This document shows, in pieces, positions 23,623-33,307 of a stretch of 64,000 nucleotides of DNA. Where the stretch lies: NCBI RefSeq assembly GCF_039537265.1, contig NZ_BAABAE010000003.1:744001-808000 (forward strand). Direction: 5' to 3'. The stretch's first letter is position 1, and each line of letters begins with the position of its first letter. Position numbers and translations under genes: made by a program. Source of the DNA: Terrimesophilobacter bigeumensis (GTDB lineage Bacteria > Actinomycetota > Actinomycetes > Actinomycetales > Microbacteriaceae). The notes beneath the pieces were generated by a model. That model saw nothing but the letters and a program-made list of their open reading frames with translations, was not told the origin of the DNA and made no database searches.

Positions 23623-24021
23623 GTGGCAGGGTCAGAGCGGATCTGGACGGTCGCGGACCACCTCGAGGGTGCCGTTCCCGAACAGGTTGCGCTCTACCGG
23701 GCCGTCGAACGGGCCATTCTCGACTGCGGGCCGGTCACCATCTCGGTGTCGAAGACCACCATCACCTTCAAGGGAGCCCGCCGTGGCTTCGCCGGTGCTC
23801 GGCCGACCCGAAGCGGGGTCCAGGGCTACCTCGACCTCGGTCGCTCGCTTCTCGGCGACCCCCGAATCCGCAGCGCAGCGCCGTACACGAAGCGCCTCTG
23901 GGTGAACCATTTTCGCCTCGCCTCCGTGGCGGAACTCGATGAGACCTTCCTCGACTGGGTCCGGGAGGCGTTCAGGGTCGGCGAAGGGGATCACCTCCTG
24001 GGCCCGGCGATCCGCGAGTAG
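23623..24021 (+). CDS. DUF5655 domain protein
   Basis: A 132-residue protein of unknown function. The pattern TVADHLEGAVPEQVALYRAVERAILDCGPVTISVSKTTITF, followed by a conserved RGFAGARP and a later KRLWVNHFRLAS and DETFLDWVREAF, matches the DUF5655 (PF18899) proteins that are widespread in Actinobacteria; I recognise the pattern but could not search. No signal peptide, membrane segment or obvious catalytic residues are visible; the fold is probably a small alpha/beta domain. The GTG at 23623 follows a good GGGAGG ribosome site. It is transcribed alone, divergent from rpsT, and is followed by a 12-bp hairpin. Confidence 0.68.
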   Translation: MAGSERIWTVADHLEGAVPEQVALYRAVERAILDCGPVTISVSKTTITFKGARRGFAGARPTRSGVQGYLDLGRSLLGDPRIRSAAPYTKRLWVNHFRLASVAELDETFLDWVREAFRVGEGDHLLGPAIRE

Positions 24022-24084
24022 CCGTCTCCACGGCACTCTCTCCGGCAGGACCTCGTCGCGGTTCGGCGCCGAATGATGGTCCAG

Positions 24085-24122
24085 CGGACGAGTGTGCATG
24101 CCGAGGCGGCCACACTCGTCCG
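24085..24122 (+). terminator. 12-bp hairpin after the DUF5655 gene
   Basis: CGGACGAGTGTG (24085-24096) pairs perfectly with CACACTCGTCCG (24111-24122) around a 14-base loop, 63 bases after the DUF5655 stop. There is no U tract. It is placed as a terminator because it lies between two plus-strand genes, but it could be an extragenic palindrome. Confidence 0.45.
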
Positions 24123-24223
24123 ATCGGGCATCACTCGGGCATGCCCGCCCCGCAGAACATGGGAGAATTGTCCGACCCCGCCAAACCCCGCGGGTGGCCG
24201 CAGCAACCAGCATTGAGGAACGC

Positions 24224-26110
<1,887 letters not shown>

Positions 26111-26167
26111 GGTTCTGGTCATGATGGCAGCGGCGAGATGCGCGTTCTGCGGTACGGAGCATCGGCC

Positions 26168-26833
26168 ATGAGCCGCCAGCCGCCCTGGGACGCGACCGTC
26201 ACCTACGGGGCGGTCGGCGGCACGAAGGCGCCCGACCTCCTGGCATTCCCTCCCACGGGGTTCAGGCCGTTCGAACAGCGTTCGCGGATCGGGCACGGTG
26301 TCGCGCGGTGGGAGCACGCCTGGCAGTCGACCATGACGTGGGGGATCCAGCGGGGCAGCGGGATGCGGGTGCAGCTGAACGAGTCGCCCGCCGAGGTCAC
26401 CGAGGGCACCTACACTCCGGTCGCCTTCGACGGGGCAGGCAGACCGGTCGCTCCAGAGCTCACAGCAGGCTCGGGCGAAGAGAGCGAGGTCGTCTACGGG
26501 GCCGAGGGCCAGTCCTTCATCGCGCCGGGTGACACCGCGCTTCTCGTCGTCCCGTTCTGGTTCTTCGGCGTCCACGCGCCCTGCAGGGTCATCTACGTGA
26601 TCGACGAGCCGAACCGCAAGGGATTCGCCTACGGGACGCTCCCGGGGCATCCGGAGAGCGGCGAGGAGGCCTTCATCGTCGACCAGACGGAGGACGGCTC
26701 GGTGTGGCTCACGATCCGGGCGTTCTCGAGGCCTGCAGGTTGGCTGTGGTGGATGGTCTATCCGGTGCTGCGGCTCACCCAGACGATGATCACCCGACGG
26801 TACTTCCGGTCGCTCTCCGATCCGCTCGGCTGA
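26168..26833 (+). CDS. DUF1990 family protein
   Basis: A 221-residue protein of the DUF1990 family. Family features are TYGAVGGTKAPDLLAFPPTGFRPFEQRSRIGHG near the N terminus, a central WGIQRGSGMRV, the hydrophobic patch LLVVPFWFFGVHAPCRVIYV, GFAYGTLPGHPESGEEAF and a C-terminal helix ending in LTQTMITRRYFRSL. The conserved GT-x-x-GH-x-x-x-GE-E-x-F motif is complete. Function is unknown; a lipid- or cofactor-binding barrel has been suggested for related folds. The ATG at 26168 is used because the family starts close to PPWDATVTYG. It lies 57 bases after lepA and may be read from the lepA transcript. Confidence 0.8.
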   Translation: MSRQPPWDATVTYGAVGGTKAPDLLAFPPTGFRPFEQRSRIGHGVARWEHAWQSTMTWGIQRGSGMRVQLNESPAEVTEGTYTPVAFDGAGRPVAPELTAGSGEESEVVYGAEGQSFIAPGDTALLVVPFWFFGVHAPCRVIYVIDEPNRKGFAYGTLPGHPESGEEAFIVDQTEDGSVWLTIRAFSRPAGWLWWMVYPVLRLTQTMITRRYFRSLSDPLG

Positions 26834-26936
26834 GGTCGGGGCGGCCGACTGTGGAGTTCCACCGATCACCGCTCGCCGAAACGGCGGTCGATTGTCGTCC
26901 GGCACCAATGCTGCGGGAGCGGGGCGGCCGCGTGGC

Positions 26937-26942
26937 TACGCT
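26937..26942 (+). promoter_or_regulatory. -10 box of the acyl-CoA dehydrogenase gene, leaderless arrangement
   Basis: TACGCT is followed by six bases (GGAGCC) and the ATG at 26949. The GGAG in the spacer is too close to the ATG to act as a ribosome site, so a leaderless transcript is the better reading. Confidence 0.4.
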
Positions 26943-26948
26943 GGAGCC

Positions 26949-28712
26949 ATGACCGACTATCGTCCTCCCGTCGCCGACCTCGCCTTCGTTCTCGAGCACA
27001 TCGCGGGATACCGCGACGTCGCAGCGCTCCCGGAGTTCGAGCATGCCGACCTCGAGACGGTCGTCGGCATCCTTGAGGACGCCGGCGACTTCATGGCCGG
27101 GGTCGTCGCGCCGACGAACCGCATCGGCGACGCCGAGGGGTCGCAGCGCCAGCCGGACGGCTCGGTGCGCACGCCTGCACCGTTCAAGGACGCATACCGC
27201 AAGTACGTCGAGGCCGGCTGGGGCGCCGTCCCCTTCCCCGACGAGTTCGGCGGCGGCAACTTCCCCTGGTCGGTCGGGCTCGCCATCCAGGAGATGCTCA
27301 CCTCCTCCAACATGGCTTTCGCGCTCTGCCCACTGCTGACCCAGGGCGCGATCGACGCGCTCCTGGCCTACGGCAGCGACGACCAGAAGCAGCGCTACCT
27401 GCCGAAGATGATCAGCGGCGAGTGGACCGGCACGATGAACCTCACCGAGCCGCAGGCCGGGTCGGATGTCGGAGCCCTCACGACCCGCGCGGTCAAGCGC
27501 GACGACGGCAGCTACGCCATCAGCGGCCAGAAGATCTTCATCACCTACGGGGAACACGACCTGTCAGAACAGATCGTGCACCTCGTGCTGGCCCGCACTC
27601 CGGATGCCCCGGCCGGCACGCGTGGCATCTCCTGCTTCATCGTCCCCAAGCTCCTCGTGAACGAGGACGGCTCGCTCGGGGAGCGCAATGCGGTCAACTG
27701 CCTCTCGATCGAGCACAAGCTCGGCATCCACGGGTCGCCGACCTGCGTCCTCGAGTACGACGAGGCGACCGGCTACCTCATCGGCGAGGAGAACATCGGC
27801 ATGCGCATCATGTTCGTCATGATGAACAGCGCCCGGCTCTCCGTCGGGATGCAGGGCCTGGCTGTTGCCGAGCGCGCCTACCAGGAGTCGCTCGGCTACG
27901 CGCGGGAGCGCATCCAGGGCAAGGCGATCGGTGCCACCTCGGACTCGCCGATCGTCGACCACCCCGACGTGCGCCGGATGCTCATGACCCAGAAGGCCTA
28001 CATCGCCGCCCTTCGCGGGATGATGTACCTCAACGCGGCGCAGATGGACGTCGCCCAGTTCCACCCGGACGAGGCAACCCGTGCCCGCGCTTCCGAGGTC
28101 GTCGGTCTCCTGACGCCGATCTGCAAGAGCTTCGGCACCGACCTCGGCAGCGAGCTCACCTCGCTCGCGCTGCAGATCTACGGCGGTATGGGCTTCATCG
28201 AGGAGACCGGCGCCGCCCAGCATTACCGTGATGTGCGCATCACCGCGATCTACGAGGGCACCAACGGTATCCAGGCCGCGGATCTCGTCGGGCGCAAGCT
28301 CGGAGTGCGCGGCGGCGCCTCCTTCCTCGAGTTCATCGCGCAGATGCGCGAACTGGATGGCGAACTGGCGGCGGCGGGCGAGGGCTTCGACGGAATCCGC
28401 TCCTCCCTCGGCACCCAGCTCGACGCTCTCGAGAGCGCGACGAAGTGGATGCTGAAGAACGGTGCCGCCGACCCGAACGCCGCGCTCGCCGGCTCCTCGC
28501 CGTACCAGCGGATGTGGGGGCTCGTCGTCGGAGGCTGGCTGCTCGCGAAGGCTGCGCTCGCCGAAGCGGGGATCGCGGAGCCCGGCGATCGCCTCGTGCT
28601 CGCGCGCTTCTACGCGGGGCAGCTGCTCCCGCAGGCCTCGGGCCTGCTCGCGGCCGCGACCGCGGGTGCCGAGGACCTCTTCGCGCTCGACGCCGACGCG
28701 CTCGCCTCCTGA
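26949..28712 (+). CDS. large acyl-CoA dehydrogenase with C-terminal extension
   Basis: A 587-residue FAD enzyme that introduces the alpha,beta double bond into acyl-CoA during beta-oxidation. It is of the long type (about 600 residues, like FadE5 of mycobacteria) rather than the 380-residue type. In order: an N-terminal extension (residues 1-55), the N domain with FPDEFGGGNFPWSVGLAIQEML, the middle beta domain with MNLTEPQAGSDVGALTTRA and GQKIFITYGEHDL, then the C domain with QIYGGMGFIEETGAAQHYRDVRITAIYEGTNGIQAADLVGRKL, where the Glu of YEGTNGIQ is the expected catalytic base in this subgroup. A final helical domain of about 130 residues (Acyl-CoA_dh_C-like) ends the protein. It stands alone between DUF1990 and hemW. 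Confidence 0.93.
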   Translation: MTDYRPPVADLAFVLEHIAGYRDVAALPEFEHADLETVVGILEDAGDFMAGVVAPTNRIGDAEGSQRQPDGSVRTPAPFKDAYRKYVEAGWGAVPFPDEFGGGNFPWSVGLAIQEMLTSSNMAFALCPLLTQGAIDALLAYGSDDQKQRYLPKMISGEWTGTMNLTEPQAGSDVGALTTRAVKRDDGSYAISGQKIFITYGEHDLSEQIVHLVLARTPDAPAGTRGISCFIVPKLLVNEDGSLGERNAVNCLSIEHKLGIHGSPTCVLEYDEATGYLIGEENIGMRIMFVMMNSARLSVGMQGLAVAERAYQESLGYARERIQGKAIGATSDSPIVDHPDVRRMLMTQKAYIAALRGMMYLNAAQMDVAQFHPDEATRARASEVVGLLTPICKSFGTDLGSELTSLALQIYGGMGFIEETGAAQHYRDVRITAIYEGTNGIQAADLVGRKLGVRGGASFLEFIAQMRELDGELAAAGEGFDGIRSSLGTQLDALESATKWMLKNGAADPNAALAGSSPYQRMWGLVVGGWLLAKAALAEAGIAEPGDRLVLARFYAGQLLPQASGLLAAATAGAEDLFALDADALAS

Positions 28713-28745
28713 CCGACTGCCCGCCGGCTGCGAGACAATGGGCTC

Positions 28746-29987
28746 ATGCCCTCCGCCCTGCCCATCGCCGACCCGGCACCGCTCGACGGGCTGCTGCCGG
28801 CATCCGTCGCCGAGGGCGTCGCCAGGCGCAATTTCGGGGTCTACCTGCACGTGCCGTTCTGCCGGGTCCGGTGCGGCTATTGCGACTTCAACACCTACAC
28901 CGCCGAGGAGTTGCGTGGTACGAAACGTGCGGATTACGCGGGCCAGGCGATCCGGGAGATTGCGCTCGCCGCATCCGTGCTCGACGGCGCGGGGCTGCCC
29001 GGCCGGCCCGCCTCCACGGTGTTCTTCGGCGGGGGCACACCGACCCTGCTTCCCGTCACCGATCTCGTCGCGATGCTCTCCGCGGTGCGCGACACCTGGG
29101 GGCTCGCTCCGGGCGCCGAGGTCACCACGGAGGCCAACCCCGACTCGGTCGACGCCGCCTACCTGCGCGCGCTGGGTGCCGCCGGGTTCACCCGGGTGTC
29201 CTTCGGGATGCAGTCCGCCGTCCCGCACGTGCTCGCCACGCTCGAGCGCACCCACGATCCCGCGCGCATCCCGCTCGTCGTGCGCTGGGCACGGGATGCC
29301 GGCCTCGACGTCAGCCTCGACCTCATCTACAACACGCCGGGGGAGAGCCTCGACGACTGGCGTGCGTCGCTCGAGGCGGCGATCGCCGAACAGCCTCACC
29401 ACCTGAGCGCCTATTCGCTCATCGTCGAGGACGGCACGAAGCTCGCGCGCCAGATCCGCCGCGGCGAGGTGGCCCAGCCCGACGATGACCTCGCGGCCGA
29501 GCAGTACGAGCTGGCCGACCGGATGCTGGGCGAGGCAGGCTACGAATGGTACGAGGTGAGCAACTGGGCTCGACAGACCTCGGATCGAGCCGGCCGGGAT
29601 TACCGGTCGCGCCACAACCTCGCCTACTGGCAGGGGCACGACTGGTGGGGGATCGGCCCCGGCGCCCACAGCCATGTCGGCGGTGTGCGCTGGTGGAACG
29701 TCAAGCACCCGGCGGCCTACGCCGAGCGGATCCTCTCCGGTCAGTCACCGGCGGCCGGGCGCGAGAGCCTCGACGGAGAGACGCGCCGCGTCGAGCGGGT
29801 GCTGCTGGCGACGCGCATCCGGGAGGGGCTGTCTACGGCCGAGCTCACGGATGCGGGGCGCGCGGCGGTCGCCGGCCTCATCGCGGACGGCCTCGTCGAG
29901 CCGAAGGCCGCGCTGCACGGCACAGTGGCGCTGACCCTGCGCGGGCGGTTGCTCGCGGATGCCGTGGTGCGGCAGCTGCTGGCGTGA
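28746..29987 (+). CDS. hemW: radical SAM haem chaperone HemW
   Basis: A 413-residue radical SAM protein of the HemN/HemW group. The cluster motif is VPFCRVRCGYCDFNTYT with Cys39, Cys43 and Cys46 (CxxxCxxC, as in HemW; a fourth cysteine after the motif, as found in HemN, is absent). SAM-binding GGGTPTLL, SFGMQSAVPHVLATLERTH and DLIYNTPGESLDDW follow. The C-terminal HemW domain has LSAYSLIVEDGTKLARQI, YEVSNWAR and HNLAYWQGHDWWGIGPGAHS. HemW inserts haem into target proteins rather than oxidising coproporphyrinogen, despite its common annotation. A GACAAT box stands six bases before the ATG, again a leaderless-type start. The last residues before the stop abut a tandem repeat region. Confidence 0.93.
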   Translation: MPSALPIADPAPLDGLLPASVAEGVARRNFGVYLHVPFCRVRCGYCDFNTYTAEELRGTKRADYAGQAIREIALAASVLDGAGLPGRPASTVFFGGGTPTLLPVTDLVAMLSAVRDTWGLAPGAEVTTEANPDSVDAAYLRALGAAGFTRVSFGMQSAVPHVLATLERTHDPARIPLVVRWARDAGLDVSLDLIYNTPGESLDDWRASLEAAIAEQPHHLSAYSLIVEDGTKLARQIRRGEVAQPDDDLAAEQYELADRMLGEAGYEWYEVSNWARQTSDRAGRDYRSRHNLAYWQGHDWWGIGPGAHSHVGGVRWWNVKHPAAYAERILSGQSPAAGRESLDGETRRVERVLLATRIREGLSTAELTDAGRAAVAGLIADGLVEPKAALHGTVALTLRGRLLADAVVRQLLA

Positions 29988-29998
29988 CGCGGCCATGC

Positions 29999-30080
29999 TT
30001 CTCGGATTGAGCCTGTACTTCTCGGCTTGAGCCTGTATTTCTCGGATTGAGCCTGCCGAAATCGAGATCTCGACAGGCTC
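29999..30080. repeat. 20-bp tandem repeat (three units) running into a palindrome
   Basis: Units of exactly 20 bases, TTCTCGG(A/C)TTGAGCCTGTA(C/T), occupy 29999-30018, 30019-30038 and 30039-30058; the third changes its last three bases to CCG. The third unit forms the left arm of a palindrome: GAGCCTG (30049-30055) pairs with CAGGCTC (30074-30080), with CGAGATCTCG in the centre (30063-30072). This resembles the GAGCCTGTCGAAAT-type extragenic repeats frequent in Microbacteriaceae. Confidence 0.75.
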
Positions 30081-30093
30081 GACCGGAAGAGGT

Positions 30094-30468
30094 CTACTTG
30101 ATGAACTTGATCGCGAGCGGGTACTCGTAGTACTCGCCCTTGTTCGCCGCGACGGCGGCAAGGATGCAGAACACGATGTTCCCGATGGCCGCCGCAGCGA
30201 GGATCAGCAGTCCGATGACGATGAGGGACGTGATCGCACCGACGAAGTAGGCGATGACGAGCGTGATCTGGAAGTTGAGCGCGGTACCGGTGTGCTGGCG
30301 CACGAACGGGCCGCGATCCTTCAGGATGAGGTAGCCGATGAGCGCGGGCAGGAAGTTGAAGAAGATCCCGCCGAGGTGCACGAGGATCGCCCAGAGCTTC
30401 TCGTCGGCCGGGCTGAGTGGCTGCGCGGCCTGGTAGGGGTTGGGAGGGGTCGGCATGGAATCTGACAT
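30094..30468 (-). CDS. DUF4870 membrane protein (copy 1)
   Basis: A 124-residue membrane protein of the DUF4870 family. A proline-rich head (MSDSMPTPPNPYQAAQPLSP) precedes DEKLWAILVHLGGIFFNFLPALIGYLILKDRGPFVRQHTGTALNFQITLVIAYFV, the family signature (D-E-K-x-W-A-x-x-x-H-x-G and the conserved KDRGPFVRQHT), and two further helices; the tail ends in YPLAIKFIK. Function unknown; related TIC20-like small membrane proteins are known. A GGGAGC ribosome site precedes the ATG at 30468. It is the second of two tandem paralogues on the minus strand, separated from the first by 74 bases that contain a hairpin, so it may have its own promoter or partial read-through. Confidence 0.83.
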   Translation of the reverse strand: MSDSMPTPPNPYQAAQPLSPADEKLWAILVHLGGIFFNFLPALIGYLILKDRGPFVRQHTGTALNFQITLVIAYFVGAITSLIVIGLLILAAAAIGNIVFCILAAVAANKGEYYEYPLAIKFIK

Positions 30469-30483
30469 GCTCCCATTAAAGCA

Positions 30484-30512
30484 GGAGAGCCGGGCACCTG
30501 GCCCGGCTCTCC
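30484..30512 (-). terminator. hairpin terminator between the two DUF4870 genes
   Basis: A perfect 12-bp stem GGAGAGCCGGGC / GCCCGGCTCTCC with a 5-base loop lies 31 bases after the stop of the upstream DUF4870 gene. On the minus strand it is followed by TGCTTTAAT, a short U-rich stretch, so it is a good intrinsic terminator or attenuator. Confidence 0.72.
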
Positions 30513-30542
30513 CAGAAAACTCTTCGCAGTTACTTGATGAAA

Positions 30543-30953
30543 CTACTTGATGAACCGGAAGTTGACCGGGTAGCGGTAGCTGCCGCCACCATTGACCTTG
30601 ATGCCGCCCATGATCGAGAACGCGACGTTGGCGAGGTAGATGAGCCATCCGATGAGGGTGAAGATCCAGAGGATGCCCCACAGCCCGCTGACGATGAAGA
30701 CCGAGGTCAGGATCGCGCTGATGATCGCCCACGCGATGTAGATGATCAGGAAGGTGATCTGCCAGTTGAGGGCTTCCTTGCTCTCCTGCTTGGTGAGCGT
30801 GCCGCGGTCCTTGAACACGAGGAAGATGATGAGCGACGGCAGGATCCAGAGGATTCCGCCGAAGTGCGCGAACATCGCCCACTGCTTGTCCTCGGCAGCC
30901 GTCAACGGTGCCGCCGGCTGCGGCGCTGCGGCCGGTGGAGTTTGATCAGTCAT
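30543..30953 (-). CDS. DUF4870 membrane protein (copy 2)
   Basis: A 136-residue paralogue of the neighbouring gene. The head is Ala/Pro-rich (MTDQTPPAAAPQPAAPLTAAEDK) and is followed by QWAMFAHFGGILWILPSLIIFLVFKDRGTLTKQESKEALNWQITFLIIY, then two more helices and the tail SYRYPVNFRFIK. Compared with copy 1, the KDRGPFVRQHT motif is changed to KDRGTLTKQES while the FxxKDRG and ALNxQIT parts remain, so the two copies have diverged well beyond a recent duplication. AAAGG nine bases before the ATG is the ribosome site. Divergent from hrcA, with a 204-base intergenic region that contains CIRCE near hrcA. Confidence 0.83.
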   Translation of the reverse strand: MTDQTPPAAAPQPAAPLTAAEDKQWAMFAHFGGILWILPSLIIFLVFKDRGTLTKQESKEALNWQITFLIIYIAWAIISAILTSVFIVSGLWGILWIFTLIGWLIYLANVAFSIMGGIKVNGGGSYRYPVNFRFIK

Positions 30954-31111
30954 TAACTTTGCCTTTCAGGTGTTCGAGTCCGATGCCTGACGGTGCGGAC
31001 TGGGCCGGCCTTGGCATGCCCCTCATGGGAGGGTAGGGCACAAGCTCACCCATAAGGTACTGCCCCTGCCCCGTGGGTGCAACGCCTGCTTTGTGGTATG
31101 TCGCGATACCA

Positions 31112-31138
31112 TTGGCAGTCGGAGCACTTGAGTGCCAG
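31112..31138 (+). promoter_or_regulatory. CIRCE operator (HrcA binding site)
   Basis: TTGGCAGTC (31112-31120), nine bases, GAGTGCCAG (31130-31138). The consensus is TTAGCACTC-N9-GAGTGCTAA; each arm matches 7 of 9. It lies 20 bases before the hrcA start, the expected place for autoregulation of the hrcA-dnaJ operon by HrcA. Confidence 0.85.
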
Positions 31139-31157
31139 AGCCGGGAAGGACGTGGAA

Positions 31158-32180
31158 ATGGCTACCGATCGCAGTCTCGACGTGCTTCGCGTCATCGTCC
31201 AGGACTATGTGGCCTCGCGCGAACCGGTGGGCTCCAAGTCGATCGTCGAACGCCACGCCTTCGGCGTCTCAGCGGCGACCATCCGCAACGACATGGCGCT
31301 CCTGGAGGAGGAGGAGCTCATCACCGCCCCGCACACCTCATCCGGGCGCATTCCCACCGACAAGGGCTACCGCGTCTTCGTCGACCAGCTCGCCGACCTC
31401 CGGCCGCTCACCACGGCACAGCGCCAGGCGATCGAGACCTTCCTCGGCCATGCGAGCGATCTCGACGAGGTTCTCACCCGCACCGTGCGCCTGCTCTCGC
31501 AGCTCACCCACCAGGTCGCGCTCGTGCAGTATCCGTCGCTCGGGCGCTCGCGCATCCGACACATCGAGCTCGTGCCGCTCAGCACCCTCCGGCTCATGAT
31601 CGTGCTCATCACCGACACCGGTCGGGTCGAGCAGCGCCACATCGATGTCGAGGCGCCCCTCGACGAGGCGTTCCTCGGCGAGGTGAGGGCCAAGCTCAAC
31701 GGGATGCTCGGCGGTCTCGGCATGGCGGATGCCGCCGTGGCGCTTCAGGGGATCGTCGACTCGTTCCAGCCCGTACGGCGCGCCTTCGTCGCGGAGATCG
31801 TCGAAAGCCTGGGGGAGCAGGTCGCCGCCACCCGTGGCGAGAAACTGCTCATGGCGGGGGCGGCGAACCTCGCACTCACCGCGGAGGACTTCGGCGGGAG
31901 CATCTACCCGGTACTCGAGGCGATCGAGGAGCAGGTGACCCTGCTCAGGCTCTTCGCCGAGATGGAGCCGGACCAGCACGGGCTCGCCACGAGGATCGGG
32001 ATCGAGAACGCGGCCTTCGGGCTCGGCGAGACCTCGGTCCTGGCGAGCGGCTACACCTCGACGGGCGGCGAGTTCGCGCGCGTCGGCGTGCTCGGCCCGA
32101 CGAGGATGGATTACCCGAACAACATGGCAGCGGTGCGCGCCGTCGCCCGCTACCTCTCCCGCCTGCTCGGCGAGGAATGA
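31158..32180 (+). CDS. hrcA: heat-inducible transcriptional repressor HrcA
   Basis: A 340-residue repressor of class I heat-shock genes, binding CIRCE operators and needing GroE for folding. It starts with a winged helix, ATDRSLDVLRVIVQDYVASREPVGSKSIVERHAFGVSAATIRNDMALLEEEELITAPHTSSGRIPTDKGYRVFVD, the textbook HrcA N terminus, followed by the GAF-like and dimerisation domains (GAANLALTAEDFGGSIYPVLEAIEEQVTLLRLF). The end keeps VGVLGPTRMDYPNNMAAVRAVARYLSRLL. ATG 31158 was chosen because AAGGA lies seven bases upstream; a GTG two codons earlier is too close to it. It forms an operon with dnaJ, 17 bases downstream, and is preceded by its own CIRCE site. Confidence 0.96.
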   Translation: MATDRSLDVLRVIVQDYVASREPVGSKSIVERHAFGVSAATIRNDMALLEEEELITAPHTSSGRIPTDKGYRVFVDQLADLRPLTTAQRQAIETFLGHASDLDEVLTRTVRLLSQLTHQVALVQYPSLGRSRIRHIELVPLSTLRLMIVLITDTGRVEQRHIDVEAPLDEAFLGEVRAKLNGMLGGLGMADAAVALQGIVDSFQPVRRAFVAEIVESLGEQVAATRGEKLLMAGAANLALTAEDFGGSIYPVLEAIEEQVTLLRLFAEMEPDQHGLATRIGIENAAFGLGETSVLASGYTSTGGEFARVGVLGPTRMDYPNNMAAVRAVARYLSRLLGEE

Positions 32181-32197
32181 TACGCAAGGGAAATTGA

Positions 32198-33295
32198 GTG
32201 GCAGACCACTACGAAGTACTCGGGGTCGAGCGGACGGCGACGCCCGAGGACATCAAGAAGGCGTACCGGCGACTGGCCAGGGAGCTGCATCCGGATGTGA
32301 ACCCCGGCGCTGAGGCGCAGGAGAAGTTCAAGCTCGTCACGCACGCCTATGACGTGCTCTCCGACCCGCAGCAGCGGGAGCAGTACGACCTCGGAGGGCA
32401 GGGCGGCTTCGGCGCGGGTTTCGGCGGCTTCGGCGACATCTTCGAGACCTTCTTCGGCGCCGCCCAGCGCACGAGCGGTCCCCGGTCCCGCAAGGAGCGA
32501 GGGCAGGATGCCCTGCTTCGCATCGAGGTCGAGCTGGGCGACGTGATCTTCGGCATCAAACGCGACCTCGAGGTCGACACCGCGGTCGTGTGCGGGACCT
32601 GCGAGGGCTCCTGCTGCGCACCCGGGACCCAGCCGGTCACCTGCGACATCTGCCAGGGAACCGGCCAGATCCAGCGCTCGGTGCGCAGCCTCCTCGGCAA
32701 TGTGATGACCTCGAGCCCCTGCGGGACCTGCCGCGGCTACGGCACGGTCATCCAGAACCCGTGCCCGACCTGTGGTGGCCAGGGGCGCGTGCGTGCACGC
32801 CGTAAGGTGACGGTCGACATCCCGGCCGGCGTGGAGACGGGCCTGCGGCTTCAGCTCTCCGGCCAGGGTGAGGTCGGCCCGGCGGGCGGCGCGAACGGCG
32901 ACCTCTTCCTCGAGGTGAAGGTGCGCCACCATGACATCTTCAGCCGCAACGGCGACGACCTCATGGCCACCCTCGAGGTGCAGATGACGGATGCCATTCT
33001 CGGCACGAGTGCGACGATCGACGCTCTCGACGGCCCGGTGACCGTCGAGGTCAAGCCGGGTGTCCAGAGCGCCGAGGTCATCACGGTCAAGGAACGCGGC
33101 GTCACCCATCTGCGAGGCTCGGGCCGCGGCGACCTCAGGATCGGCGTGCAGGTGGTCACGCCGACGAAACTCGACGCCAGGCAGCAGGAACTCATCAAGC
33201 AGTTCGCCGGAACGCGCAAGTCCGCCGCCCCGACCCTCACGCACTTCCAACAGGGGCTGTTCCAGAAGCTGCGCGACCGCTTCCTGGGCATCTGA
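32198..33295 (+). CDS. dnaJ: chaperone DnaJ (type I, hrcA-linked)
   Basis: A 365-residue Hsp40 co-chaperone that stimulates DnaK. Domains in order: the J domain with HPD in RELHPDVNPG, a Gly/Phe-rich linker (GGQGGFGAGFGGFGDIF), the zinc-binding domain with four CxxCxGxx repeats (CGTCEGSC, CDICQGTG, CGTCRGYG, CPTCGGQG), and two C-terminal beta domains. The first repeat has Cys instead of the last Gly, and the next residue is also Cys, giving a CC pair; the zinc-ligand cysteines themselves are all present. The GTG start has AAGGGA upstream. Actinobacteria usually have a second dnaJ in the dnaK operon; the hrcA-linked copy is the usual DnaJ2. Confidence 0.95.
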   Translation: MADHYEVLGVERTATPEDIKKAYRRLARELHPDVNPGAEAQEKFKLVTHAYDVLSDPQQREQYDLGGQGGFGAGFGGFGDIFETFFGAAQRTSGPRSRKERGQDALLRIEVELGDVIFGIKRDLEVDTAVVCGTCEGSCCAPGTQPVTCDICQGTGQIQRSVRSLLGNVMTSSPCGTCRGYGTVIQNPCPTCGGQGRVRARRKVTVDIPAGVETGLRLQLSGQGEVGPAGGANGDLFLEVKVRHHDIFSRNGDDLMATLEVQMTDAILGTSATIDALDGPVTVEVKPGVQSAEVITVKERGVTHLRGSGRGDLRIGVQVVTPTKLDARQQELIKQFAGTRKSAAPTLTHFQQGLFQKLRDRFLGI

Positions 33296-33307
33296 CCCTC
33301 CGAGACC

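Noticed and set aside
28746..29987. Annotation of the radical SAM gene as oxygen-independent coproporphyrinogen oxidase HemN
   Set aside because: The cluster motif lacks the extra cysteine of HemN and the C-terminal domain fits HemW.
30049..30080. The palindrome after hemW as its transcription terminator
   Set aside because: The arms are only 7 bp with an 18-base interior and there is no U tract; the tandem repeat context suggests an extragenic repeat instead.
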